Shown in pieces: positions 55,384-64,000 of a stretch of 64,000 nt of DNA. Below the pieces are notes generated by a model. It saw nothing but the letters and a program-made list of their open reading frames with translations, made no database searches and was not told the DNA's origin. The translations under genes and the position numbers were made by a program. Every line of letters starts with the position of its first letter. The first letter of the stretch is position 1. Location of the stretch: contig JAPVLO010000056.1 of NCBI GenBank assembly GCA_027257055.1, forward strand, positions 3,100,001 to 3,164,000, in the 5' to 3' direction. The stretch is from Cephalopachus bancanus (lineage: Eukaryota > Chordata > Mammalia > Primates > Tarsiidae).

Positions 55384-55701
55384 CAGTTCTTACCTGAGTT
55401 CTACAGAGGGTTGGTTCCAGGACCACCTAGTACCTCCAAAATGAATGGATACCCACATTATCTATAAAAAGTGGCATAGTATTTGCATAAAGCCTCCACA
55501 TATTCTCGAGGGCACTTTAAGTCATCCCTAGAGTACTTATATCTAATACAATGTAAATGCTATGTAAGTTCTTGTTATGCTATACAGTTTTATTTGTATT
55601 ATTTTTATTGTCATATTATTGTTATTTCCCCCAAATATTTTCAATCCATGGTTGGTTGAACGTGTGGATGCAGAACCACAAATAATATGGAAGGTCAACT
55701 G
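55384..55701 (+). mobile_element. MER2-like TcMar-Tigger element
   Basis: Internal text 'ggttggttccaggaccacct', 'ggcatagtatttgcataaag', 'atacaatgtaaatgctatgt', 'tcaatccatggttggttgaa' matches MER2. The ends CAGTT and AACTG are inverted and flanked by TA at 55382-55383 and 55702-55703, the mariner/Tigger target duplication. It is non-autonomous, with no transposase frame. Confidence 0.88.
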
Positions 55702-55855
55702 TAATTTTTTTGTCTTTTATTTACTGTTTTAATATTTCTCTGTATATTCTGAATATTTGTTCTTTGGTATATATGATGAAAGTATCTTCGAGTGGTGATT
55801 CATAACCAACATCTTTAGCTATACATAACTTATTGTGTTTTTATTTTTCATTATA

Positions 55856-56530
55856 TATTTGTTTTCACTTTTGAAGTAGTAAAATTTACCAGTCATAACC
55901 TTTATTTGTTATACTTTTTTGGGTCATATTCATGAATTTCTCTATAACCCATTTGAAGAGCATTGAGATATTCTCTCATGAGTTTAATAATTATAAGATT
56001 TGGTACTGACATTTATGTTATCCCAAAGTTCTAGACTATACATATACTTTCCTTCTCCCCCTGCCTCCTCATTCAAAAATATTTTATGTGCTCACCCCAC
56101 CCTCGGTAGAGTAGGGCTGTCTTCTCTCATCCCTCTCCCCTTTGTACCCTTTCCATAACTTAATACCTACTCTATTTGAGGGGGATTCTTAGGCCAAAGC
56201 GTTCATTGAAATCAATATGTGTATCTTCAGCTACAAATGCAATATTTGGAACAGAAAAGATACTTGAGAGAGAAGGGAGAGAAGTATATTAGTACTATCT
56301 TGAGTTGCAATGTTGTTGGGGATAGAGAGTTAAATTCATAAGAATGTCACTGTATTCAGAATTAGGTAACATGGTACTGAAAAAGCCTTCTTGCTTAAAG
56401 GAATAACAAAAAAAAAAAAAAAAAAGGAGAGAGTCCCTGGAAGGTTGAGCAAGAAAAGACTGACGATGGGCTATTGGAAAGTTTGCAATGGAAAGAAAGA
56501 GGAAGAAACTGATGAAGCGTTATCTGGAGT
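55856..56530. other. Unique sequence
   Basis: No gene. A long A-run at 56409-56425 starts a Lys-rich 87-codon artefact frame. Confidence 0.4.
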
Positions 56531-56534
56531 CTTG

Positions 56535-56765
56535 ATAATTGTCATTGACTCAGCAGAAATCTATTGCATGCAACTACTTCCCAGGCACTGCTCTAGACAA
56601 TTTACAGAGATTGTACTCCCAAGGTCTCCAAGAGGTGGTATAACCCTCATTTAAAGGTCTTAGAAATGGAGTAGCTTAACCAATTTCATTCTGCAAGGAA
56701 GTGGTAGGGTCAGAATGTAAATCTGTCTCTGGGTGGCATCAAAGATCTTGGTTCCAACACTAGAT
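56535..56765 (-). repeat. MIR SINE
   Basis: 'gcaactacttcccaggcact', 'gctctagacaatttacagag', 'ggagtagcttaaccaatttc', 'gaagtggtagggtcagaatg' in reverse MIR order. Confidence 0.78.
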
Positions 56766-56799
56766 CTTGATGCAAGTGTTCTGTCACTGAGAGGTAAGA

Positions 56800-57045
56800 G
56801 GTTGCATTCTTTAAGCCCCTGGCCTCTGAAGCCAGACTGCCTGGGCTTCCTTCCTAGCTCTCCTACTTAGAAGCATGAGGCCTTGGCCGTGTCACTTAGT
56901 TGCTCCATGCCTCAAGTCTCCTCATTCATAAAATGAGAATGCTATTACTACCTGCCTTATAGAGTTTTCCTGCATGCTAAATAAGCAAATACACATCAAA
57001 ACTTTAAAACATTCTTGACACATATTATGTAATTCTTTCTGCTAT
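56800..57045 (+). repeat. MIR SINE, near full length
   Basis: 'cctctgaagccagactgcct', 'gggcttccttcctagctctc', 'ccttggccgtgtcacttagt', 'ctcctcattcataaaatgag', 'acctgccttatagagttttc'. Confidence 0.92.
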
Positions 57046-57695
57046 GATTATTAAGTGGATTTCAATAGTGCCGTCACTAAATTTATTCTCAATGCTGCTG
57101 AAAGGTAGATTTGACCCAATGGGCAGAAGTTACTGAAATTCAGATTGAAATTTGAACAAGGAGACATTTGAAATAACTAAAATAATCAGGGTAGCTTCCC
57201 AGAATAGTAAGCCCCTACCACCTTAGGGAGAAGTTTTAAGTTGCATTTAAAGGACCGTTGGGTGAAAGGTTAGACTAGATGGCCTCTTCTGAGAATCCTT
57301 AGAGTGTTAAGATTCTTTGAGTCTATGGCAATATCCACCCACGTTCCAGGCCAGTGACATCATTTGGCATGCTAATGAATGGAAATATTTTCACGCAGGC
57401 TGGCTGATTCAAGCCATGCGTACAATGAAAAGGGCAAATCTTTTCATGTGAAATTGTGCATGAATAGAGACTCATTGCCCACATAAAATGCATTTTGGGG
57501 AAATGGCTTTCAACAAGGCAGGGTGAGAACACACTGTGAGCTCTTGTGAGTCAATCGTTTGCAGAAGGAACTCAGGCTGATGTTGGAGAAGCCATTGGTC
57601 TTGTTATAGACTGAATATTCTTCTCTGAAATCAGATGTATACATGACTGAAACACCAGGGTCGCCCCGTGGGACAGAGTGGAAAGGAGGGAAAGG
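57046..57695. other. Unique sequence, MIR3 scrap, possible conserved element
   Basis: 57245-57322 ends like MIR3 ('ggttagactagatggcctct'). 57323-57540 is clean unique text with CpGs in TCACGCAGG and CATGCGTACAATG and ATGCTAATGA-type cores, a candidate conserved non-coding element. No gene. Confidence 0.35.
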
Positions 57696-57699
57696 AATT

Positions 57700-57885
57700 A
57701 TTATTGACAGTGAATTTACTCTGTGCAAGACAGTGAGCTTGCACTTGATATGCCATCTTATCTACCACTTGATGGTCAAAGAGACTAAAGCTCATAGAGG
57801 TTAACAGACATGCTCAGTCACCCAGAGGGAAGCAGTGAAGCCAGAACTTCAATGCAGTTTCTTACTGTAGACTAGTGGGCAAAAG
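57700..57885 (-). repeat. MIR SINE
   Basis: 'attgacagtgaatttactct', 'gtgcaagacagtgagcttgc', 'actaaagctcatagaggtta', 'tcacccagagggaagcagtg', 'aagccagaacttcaatgcag'. Confidence 0.75.
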
Positions 57886-58925
57886 CTGGTCTATGAATCA
57901 TTACCATCCTATAAGACTATGGAAAAAGAATTTAATTAATTGATAATATTTAAACATCATGGCATTCCATAAAAGATGAATCTAGATTTCTGGGTCATTT
58001 TGAAAAGTTGGAATCCTTGGCAGCACCAGATCCACAGTCAGACATGGTAACAGTCAGGTGGAGGTGAGTAGCCATTATCTTCTATAGCTTAGGCATGCAC
58101 TTTCTCGTTGTCCATAGTCTTCTCTACTCCCTATAATGTTACGTCCTAATTTTGGTGGCCCCTTGCCCCATGTAGTGATTTGAGTCATGATCCCCACTCT
58201 ATATGCTATGCTATGTAAATATAGACAGGAAATGGAGGAGGATGGGAGAAAGTAGAAAAGGGAAAGGGAGGGAAGAAGGAAATGGGATGGGAGGGGAGGA
58301 GGGAGATGGAAAAATCCAAGGGCCAAGAAAAAGACTTGATGTGTTACAACTAAAGATTTATTATCTTGCCTCTGTGTTCTGCTCAATTGACTAGAAGAAC
58401 CTTCCTATTTTGCAGATGTTGGTAGCTCAGTATTCATTTTGGGACAGATGCTTTTATTTCAGGAAACATTGCAAATCCATCCTGAAGAGAAAAAAAAAAT
58501 CAATATGCGTGGTATGTCAAATAGCTCTTTGGTCAAGCAGAGGGTTTCAGGGTGAGGAAAATTAGGACAGAATGTTTCATTGGTACCCTGAGCAGGCACT
58601 GTCACACCTACAGTCAAGGTCCTACCTGTTTATTTCTCTTTTTTGTTGCTAAACCGTCCAATTCACCAGCAAAATGGATCTTTTTCCAGGATATCCACAA
58701 TTTCTCCATTAACATGTCTTCAGTATTGCAGTATTGCATCTTGAAGATGCAATTTCCATCCCCCCTTTTTTGAATTTCTACTCCATTTTTTTCATATCTA
58801 GGCTTTCCAGAATGTCCTCCCTCCTGTTTCATGTCTAACCACTCAGTATCTGTTCTCCTGAGGAATAAGAAAGTACCCTCGGTGAGTTTTGGTATTTTGA
58901 TGCCATACTTCCCATTTTAACACTG
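57886..58925. other. Unique sequence with a G-rich purine tract
   Basis: 58225-58312 is almost pure purine with seven or more G-tracts, a strong G-quadruplex candidate (for example gggatgggaggggaggaggg, 58284-58303). The reverse 103-codon frame across it is an artefact. No gene. Confidence 0.6.
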
Positions 58926-59110
58926 CCTGTTTAGAACACTGAGATTCTACCTACCTGTGTGATTTTGGGGTAGTCAAAGAACCTTTCTGAAATTCAGGCC
59001 TCTCCTCTTGATAAAGCCAACCTCACAATATTGTAATAAGTAATGAAATAATAAATGTGAAAATGTCCAGTTCAATTTCTAGCACATATTATATATTTGG
59101 TAAATGGTAG
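58926..59110 (+). repeat. MIR SINE
   Basis: 'gattctacctacctgtgtga', 'ttttggggtagtcaaagaac', 'ctttctgaaattcaggcctc', 'gtccagttcaatttctagca'. Confidence 0.65.
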
Positions 59111-59149
59111 TTGGAATGAAATCTCTACCTGTAACTACTGATGGGGCCC

Positions 59150-59245
59150 CCGGCAAGTCTGTTAACCTCTCTGAGTTTGTAATCTTGACTTGGGAAACAG
59201 AGGGGCTTGGACTAGATCTCTAAGATGGCTTATAGCCAAATGTTC
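59150..59245 (+). repeat. MIR3-like SINE
   Basis: 'gtctgttaacctctctgagt', 'gaggggcttggactagatct', 'ctaagatggcttatagccaa' matches the MIR3 3' part. Confidence 0.65.
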
Positions 59246-59254
59246 TATATTTAT

Positions 59255-59400
59255 TGAGCAGCAGGGACCCTCAACTTGCCTCTTCTACCACCATGACAGC
59301 CTTAGAGGTGGAAGTCATATCTCCTTATCTTTGTATCCACAGTGTCTGGCACTTTGTATCCATACTGCAGCTCAATAAAATATCTGATTTTATCACTGAG
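59255..59400 (+). repeat. L2 LINE 3' fragment
   Basis: 'catatctccttatctttgta', 'tccacagtgtctggcacttt', 'gcagctcaataaaatatctg' matches the L2 terminus. Confidence 0.65.
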
Positions 59401-60325
59401 GCAGCACCTGCTGTCACACCAATTCCTCTCATGTACTGGTGTCAGAAGCCTCAGGACTCTAGAGCTGCTCTTAACACTTTGATCACCCTGCTAAGTCACC
59501 CTCAAGGCTCCTCCTGGAGGACACTGTTTCCTGCAAGATGCTGCATAAGGGCCAGGCATCAGTGGCTGATTAAGACTCACATCACCTTCAGCTGATTGGA
59601 TGGCAATGATCACCTGACCCTATGGTAACCAATCCAAAGGCCAACCAGACATGGGAGGCAGCTGAGTTAAAGGGGGTGAAGGGAAAGAAGGAGAGAATAC
59701 CATAGAGGTGGTCTGTGGCAAGCAGATTCCTTGATGGGGATCTGAACAATGAACTAAGAAGAGCACAGAATAGCTAGAAGCAGGAACTAAAAGCAACAGG
59801 ATGCAGACAAAGGTGAGGAGGAGGCAGGGTCATGAAGAAGGGAAAAAACCTGGAGGGGTTTTGCAGTAGGCAGGCTCTGAGACATTGGTGTGTCTGAAAG
59901 AAAGGCTAGCAGCTAACGGAGGGGCGAGATTCCCTCTCAGCCACCTACCCTCAGCCCCAGTGGCTTTCGGGGTTTCAGTCCTTACAATAAATCTGCTTTC
60001 AGTTGTGACAGTTTGAGAAAGACTTGGTGACTTTTAACTAAAAGAGGCTGACCAGATCAAAGGCTTAAAATCTGTTGCAGGAGATTAGAGTGAGGAAGGG
60101 AGAGGAAAGAGAAAAAGGAGAAGGAAACAGGAAGATGGGGAAAGAAAAGGATAGGAGAGAAAGGATGAAGAGGAACTAGGCAGGCAGAGTGGGGGCAGCT
60201 ATAGAGGGCAGTTAGATCCAACAGAGAAGAGATTCAGACTGAGGGCCGGCACTCTCAGATTTCCTAGCCTTCCTCAGTCACCACAATAAAGATAAGTGGA
60301 CTCACCTCTTCTTTTCTATTCTTTA
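59400..60325. other. Repeat-like block, two LTR-like polyA regions
   Basis: No gene. At 59985 ('ccttacaataaatctgcttt') and at 60281 ('caccacaataaagataagtg') AATAAA signals sit in pyrimidine-rich text of the kind found in LTR R regions. 60087-60180 is purine-rich. The family is not recognised. Confidence 0.35.
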
Positions 60326-61135
60326 CTTAATAAATAAATAAATAAGACAAACCTGCCTATTTTCTCCCTGGAGAATTGAATGCGATCAGTTCTGGCCATA
60401 AAGCCCCCTGGAGAAATTCACGGTGTTCAGGAAACATTAAGAGACTGAAAGAGAGATGGTTTCTAAATCTCAGAGGAAGAAACTTCGCAATGAAGTCTTG
60501 GACCTAATCATTTTATCCCTTGCCTCGGCCTGGTCACACTGCCAATTCCCCCAGCAGTAGCAATCACTCACAGAGGGAGAATCTTAGAGTTCAGGCTTGG
60601 ATTCAAACCCACAATCAAATACAAGCTTGAGTTCTCCGCTCATATAATTTCTGGTAAACACTGTCAATTTCAGACTTCCAAATAGAGACTATATTTCTGT
60701 TCATTTTAAGTTGTCCTCGCTTTCATTTCCTTGGCAAATGGGACAGTTGGGCAACCCGAGGGGTTTGATTTTCTGTACTTATTTATATTTTTCAACACAT
60801 ACATTCACTTGTCAAGATATAAACTGGGTTGGTTTTGATGTTGAGACAAAAGAAGCACCACTCCTGTGGGTCCCAAATGGGATATTCAGAGGCATGGGGT
60901 GTGGGGACATCATTGCTTTCACGCCATATAACAGATTAAAAGCAGATTTGGCTCAGGTTTTAGCTGGGATGAAGTAATAGCAAGTGAATGAATTATTCTC
61001 TGTTTACAAAACAAATAAGCTTTTTATTGGCTGAACTAGAAGTCTTCTTCCATTACAGATTATTAATACATGAAAGTCTATTTTGATTTTACAGGCCTAT
61101 TTGTCATCAGTGTCACACTGATGGGACAACTGATG
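60326..61135. other. Unique sequence, possible conserved element
   Basis: No gene. 60700-60975 is repeat-free with a forward 88-codon frame that shows no domain. It could be a conserved non-coding block or chance. Confidence 0.35.
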
Positions 61136-61139
61136 TTGT

Positions 61140-61375
61140 GAAAACAGTTAGATTTTGGAGTTTGAGAGCCAGGGATTCGGATTCAAGGCTCTAGCACTTA
61201 CTAATCTTTGGCTTCTGGTAAGTTTTGTTATCTTCTCTGAGACTCCCTTTTAACATTTGATAAACTGAAGTGACAGAATCTAATGTATACAGTTCCTGTA
61301 GGGGTTAAATGAAGTCGTCAATGCAAAGTGCATTGTCCATACCTGGCACTGGGTAGGCATTCAATACATCTTCCT
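61140..61375 (+). repeat. MIR SINE, near full length
   Basis: 'gattttggagtttgagagcc', 'agggattcggattcaaggct', 'ctagcacttactaatctttg', 'gtaggggttaaatgaagtcg', 'cctggcactgggtaggcatt', 'caata'. Confidence 0.9.
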
Positions 61376-61955
61376 TCCTTCCAAACAAAAAGCCTGATAA
61401 TTTAAACAACTAAGAACCAGAAAGAGCCCTACCCTAGGCAACATAATACTTCACCACAGCAACTAGATTACAAGCAAAAGGGTAATTCATGAAGTTGCTG
61501 ACCTGTGTTCCCCGGGGCTGGAACAGCATGTTGGTTTCATAAAGAGAACGAGAAGTGATCCCTTTCAGCAGCTATGCTCTGCCTGAGTCAAGAGTGAGTT
61601 CACCCAGGGTCTCTGGCCTTCCTCCGCTCATGTGCAGGAACTGTAGGTCCTGGCTGCTCCCAGCATGACATGTCACACAGCAAGAATACAGAAAGCCCAT
61701 GATCTCTCTTTATACAAACATGGCCGACTGCCGAATTTACAGGAACCTAAGCCTTCCCTGATGAATCACTGGAAATGTGCCTGCCGCCCTTCATCTCAGC
61801 AGATCTCTCTTGACATGCCATTGGACCTGGTAAGGACGGCAGGCTCCTAGAGCTAGACTTGGTTGGTTCCTCTGAGGAAGCAACAAGCAGACAAAGAAGT
61901 ACATGGGCCCCATGGGAGGGGCCCATGGGGTGAAGACATTCAATGCCAGGGTCCA
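61376..61955. other. Unique sequence with a GC hairpin
   Basis: No gene. 61902-61911 (CATGGGCCCC) and 61918-61927 (GGGGCCCATG) form a perfect 10-bp stem with a 6-nt loop. Confidence 0.6.
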
Positions 61956-61959
61956 CTCT

Positions 61960-62110
61960 TGAGTAGCTCTGATCTCTTACGAAAGCTGCTGAACATTTTG
62001 AAGTCTCTGTTTCCTCATCTGTAAAATGAGAATAGCAGGTCCTACATTTCATGAAAATAGGGTTTTCAAATACTATAAAAAGTAGGTGTCTGTGACATGG
62101 TAGATTGTTT
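61960..62110 (+). repeat. MIR SINE fragment
   Basis: 'gtctctgtttcctcatctgt', 'aaaatgagaatagcaggtcc', 'gggttttcaaatac' in forward MIR order. Confidence 0.7.
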
Positions 62111-62129
62111 ATCTACATTCCTTTCTTTC

Positions 62130-63350
62130 TTTTTTTGGCATTATTACTATTTTTTTTAACTTTTAAATTTTTTTATCTTAAAGGTGTGGGTTACCCAAGT
62201 GCCCATATCATAAGAGATAAGATAGATAAGTAGGATCTCATCAAACTGACAAGCTTCTGCAAAGCAAAAGAAACGATCAAGAGAGTGGGGAGACAGCCCA
62301 AAGTCTGGGAAAAAAATATTTGCCAATTGTATATCTGACAAAAGCCTAACATCTAGAATCTACAAGGAACTCAAACACACCAAACGGGAAAAAACAAATA
62401 GCCCCATTAAAAAGTGGACAAAAGACACGAATAGACACTTCTCAAAAGACGATATACGGGCAGCCAGCAGATACATGAAAAAATGCTCAGCCTCACTCGT
62501 CATCAGAGAAATGCAAATCAAAACCACATTGAGATATCACCTAACCCCAGTAAGAATGGCCATCATTAATAAAACAAACAAAACAGATGCTGGCGAGGAT
62601 GCGGAGAAAAATGCGTCTACACTGCTGGTGGGAATGCAAACTAGTGCAACCTCTTTGGAAGACAGTGTGGCGATTTCTGAAAGAAATGGAAATTGACCTT
62701 CCATATGACCCAGCAATCCTCCTATTGGGACTATACCCAGAGGAACTCAAGTCATTCTACCAAAAAATACCTGCACACACATGTTTGTTGCAGCTGTATT
62801 CACAATAGCAAAAGCATGGACCCAACCATACTGCCCATCGAAGCTGGACCAGATTTTTTAAAATGTGGTACATATGCACAATGGAATATTATGCAGTCAT
62901 AAAGAAGGACAAACATATGGACTTCACAGCAACTTAGATGGATTTAGAGTCTATTACACTCAGTGATCTATCACAGAAACAAAGAACAGAGTACCATATG
63001 TTCTCATTCATAAGTAGACCTTGCACAATTATCATAATACTATAATAATGGGATTGGCAGTAGTGGGAAACTGCCAGGGGAGTTGGGGGTGGAATTGGCA
63101 GTTGGAGGAAACTGCCAGGGGCAGAAAGCATGCCTCATCAACAAGGGTACCTGTATAATGAACATTTGTATACCCAACCCTGAATTGTACCCTGCATCTT
63201 TAAAATAAATAAAAAAGAAAAAGAAAAAAAAAAAGATGTGGGGTACAATTCAGGGTTAGGTATACAAACGTTCATTACACAGGTACCCTTGTTGATGAGG
63301 CATGCTTTCTGCCCCCCAGCAGTTTCCCCCAACTGCCAATCCCCCCCTTG
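62130..63350 (-). mobile_element. Outer L1 3' end, split by another L1
   Basis: The left part (62130-62193) is a T-rich tail ending in 'aaaggtgtgggtta'. The right part (63232-63350) restarts at 'aaagatgtggggta' and continues 'caattcagggttaggtatac', 'aggtacccttgttgatgagg', 'cagtttcccccaactgccaa'. Both are the reverse strand of the same L1 3' end, separated by the forward L1. Confidence 0.8.
62194..63231 (+). mobile_element. 5'-truncated L1 inserted into an L1 tail
   Basis: Forward L1 from late ORF2 ('gtaggatctcatcaaactga') to the 3' UTR with two hairpins and an A-rich tail. Readable C-terminal residues include [18 protein letters not shown]. Its target duplication is AAAGGTGTGGGTTA (62180) and AAAGATGTGGGGTA (63232), 12 of 14 identical, both inside the outer L1. 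Confidence 0.9.
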
Positions 63351-63445
63351 TTTATCCTGCACCCTTTCAACTATGTTTATCCACATCCCTGTCCATTTTT
63401 GACCCATTTACAAAACATTTTATAGCTAATTACACACTTGTCACC
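63351..63445. other. Short unique stretch
   Basis: No gene or clear repeat. Confidence 0.4.
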
Positions 63446-63600
63446 CTAACTCTGCGAAGAAGATATAATTACTCATCCTGCATATTTCAGTGATGGAAAC
63501 TGAAGTGCAGTGAAGTTCTGGGACATTCTCAAGTGGCACATTCATTAATGGAAAAGCTGGGGTTTGAATCTAGGCCTTCAAATTCTAGAAGTAAGATTAT
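63446..63600 (-). repeat. MIR SINE
   Basis: 'gtgatggaaactgaagtgca', 'gtgaagttctgggacattct', 'aaaagctggggtttgaatct' in reverse MIR order. Confidence 0.75.
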
Positions 63601-63699
63601 TTTACTTCCAAATCTAGAAGTAAGACTGGCAAGGGCATCCACAAATTAGAATCATAGAAAGGTATTTTAGAACACTAGAGCTACAATTACCTTTAGAGA

Positions 63700-63835
63700 G
63701 TCTATTCTTCCATTTTAAGGATGGAAAAATAAAGCTCAGAGAGTAGAATCACTTGCCCTGGGTCACACCCCTGTCTGAAGCAGAGCTAGCATGAGAGCAC
63801 GTCTCTGACCCTCTTCTGACTCCTGGAACAGGTCC
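63700..63835 (-). repeat. MIR SINE
   Basis: 'tccattttaaggatggaaaa', 'ataaagctcagagagtagaa', 'cacttgccctgggtcacacc' in reverse MIR order. A second, separate copy next to the one at 63446. Confidence 0.8.
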
Positions 63836-64000
63836 TTTGCTCCTAAACTAATATTGCAAACTGTAGATACAAGACTGATTCAGCCATAGCCCTGCTTTAT
63901 GTGAGCGCAAAGTGTGGTTCATTTGAATCCAGGACTCATGCTATTTCCCCTGCTCTGGGCTCCAGCTCACAGTGTCAAAGCTGACCTCCAAGACAGCAAA
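63836..64000. other. Unique sequence to the window end
   Basis: No gene or clear repeat is seen. Confidence 0.4.

Larger units (their letters stand above)
54215..55855 (-). mobile_element. Ancient L1 relic broken by AluJ and Tigger
   Basis: Reverse old-L1 text on each side of younger insertions: 'tttcataaatggtattatac', 'tttgccccaattgacaagca', 'aggacagcaatgaatgttct', 'gaattacctgtacatttcct', then after the Tigger 'tttgtcttttatttactgtt', 'gtatattctgaatatttgtt'. No open frame. Confidence 0.72.

Noticed and set aside
1..64000. tRNA, snRNA, 7SK, Y RNA or mitochondrial insert
   Set aside because: I looked for cloverleaf A/B boxes, U6-like and Y-like strings outside SINEs and saw none by eye; a tRNAscan or Infernal search would be decisive.
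1..64000. Human origin of the window
   Set aside because: Younger Alu and L1 copies differ from human AluS/Y and L1PA at many diagnostic places, while only older AluJ/MIR/L2 layers look shared.

Overview
This window is non-coding nuclear DNA from a primate. It is AT-rich, has no CpG island and no convincing protein-coding gene, and is dominated by interspersed repeats. The primate call rests on dimeric 7SL-derived Alu elements, including old AluJ-like copies (about 15.9 and 23.2 kb), on top of a background typical of placental mammals (MIR, L2, MaLR LTRs, MER5, MER2/Tigger, old L1). The younger Alus carry a right-arm variant (CAGCAGGTCGACGCTGGGG) that I do not recognise from human AluS/Y or from lemur/galago consensus sequences. 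The younger L1s also have a 3' end unlike human L1PA. By exclusion a tarsier-like or other non-anthropoid primate fits best, but the species is inferred, not shown.

Layout. 0-9 kb holds old MIR, L2 and MaLR pieces, two Alus, a 5'-truncated L1 (6.5 kb) and a solitary LTR inside an older MLT1 (8.6-9.2 kb). 9.2-10.8 kb is a nested stack: an Alu and a twin-primed L1 both inside one MLT1 LTR. 14.8-18.2 kb is Alu-rich (including a tailless copy at 16.4 kb) and ends in another L1 with an inverted 5' end. 23.66-26.35 kb is a 2.7 kb fragment of an older L1 with a dead reverse-transcriptase site. 26.4-41 kb is mostly unique sequence with MIR/L2, one young L1 (32.5 kb) and one old L1 (38.2 kb). 42.1-43.3 kb is a textbook twin-primed L1 with perfect 15-bp target duplications. 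43.3-51 kb is unique sequence plus many MIRs. 51-55.9 kb is Alu-rich and includes a hairpin made by local inverted duplication, a short variant L1 tail, and an old L1 relic broken by an AluJ and a Tigger element. 56-64 kb is unique sequence and MIRs, ending with one L1 inserted into the tail of another (62.1-63.35 kb).

There is no operon or pathway logic here. What the sequence records is layered retrotransposition: insertion sites, target duplications, 5' inversions and subfamily changes. The most interesting points are the lineage-specific L1 3' UTR with a repeated stem-loop, the tailless Alu, the series of 5' inversions, the fold-back duplication at 51.9 kb, and several unique blocks that may be conserved regulatory DNA. 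Repeat family names are from memory of consensus sequences; boundaries are read by eye.
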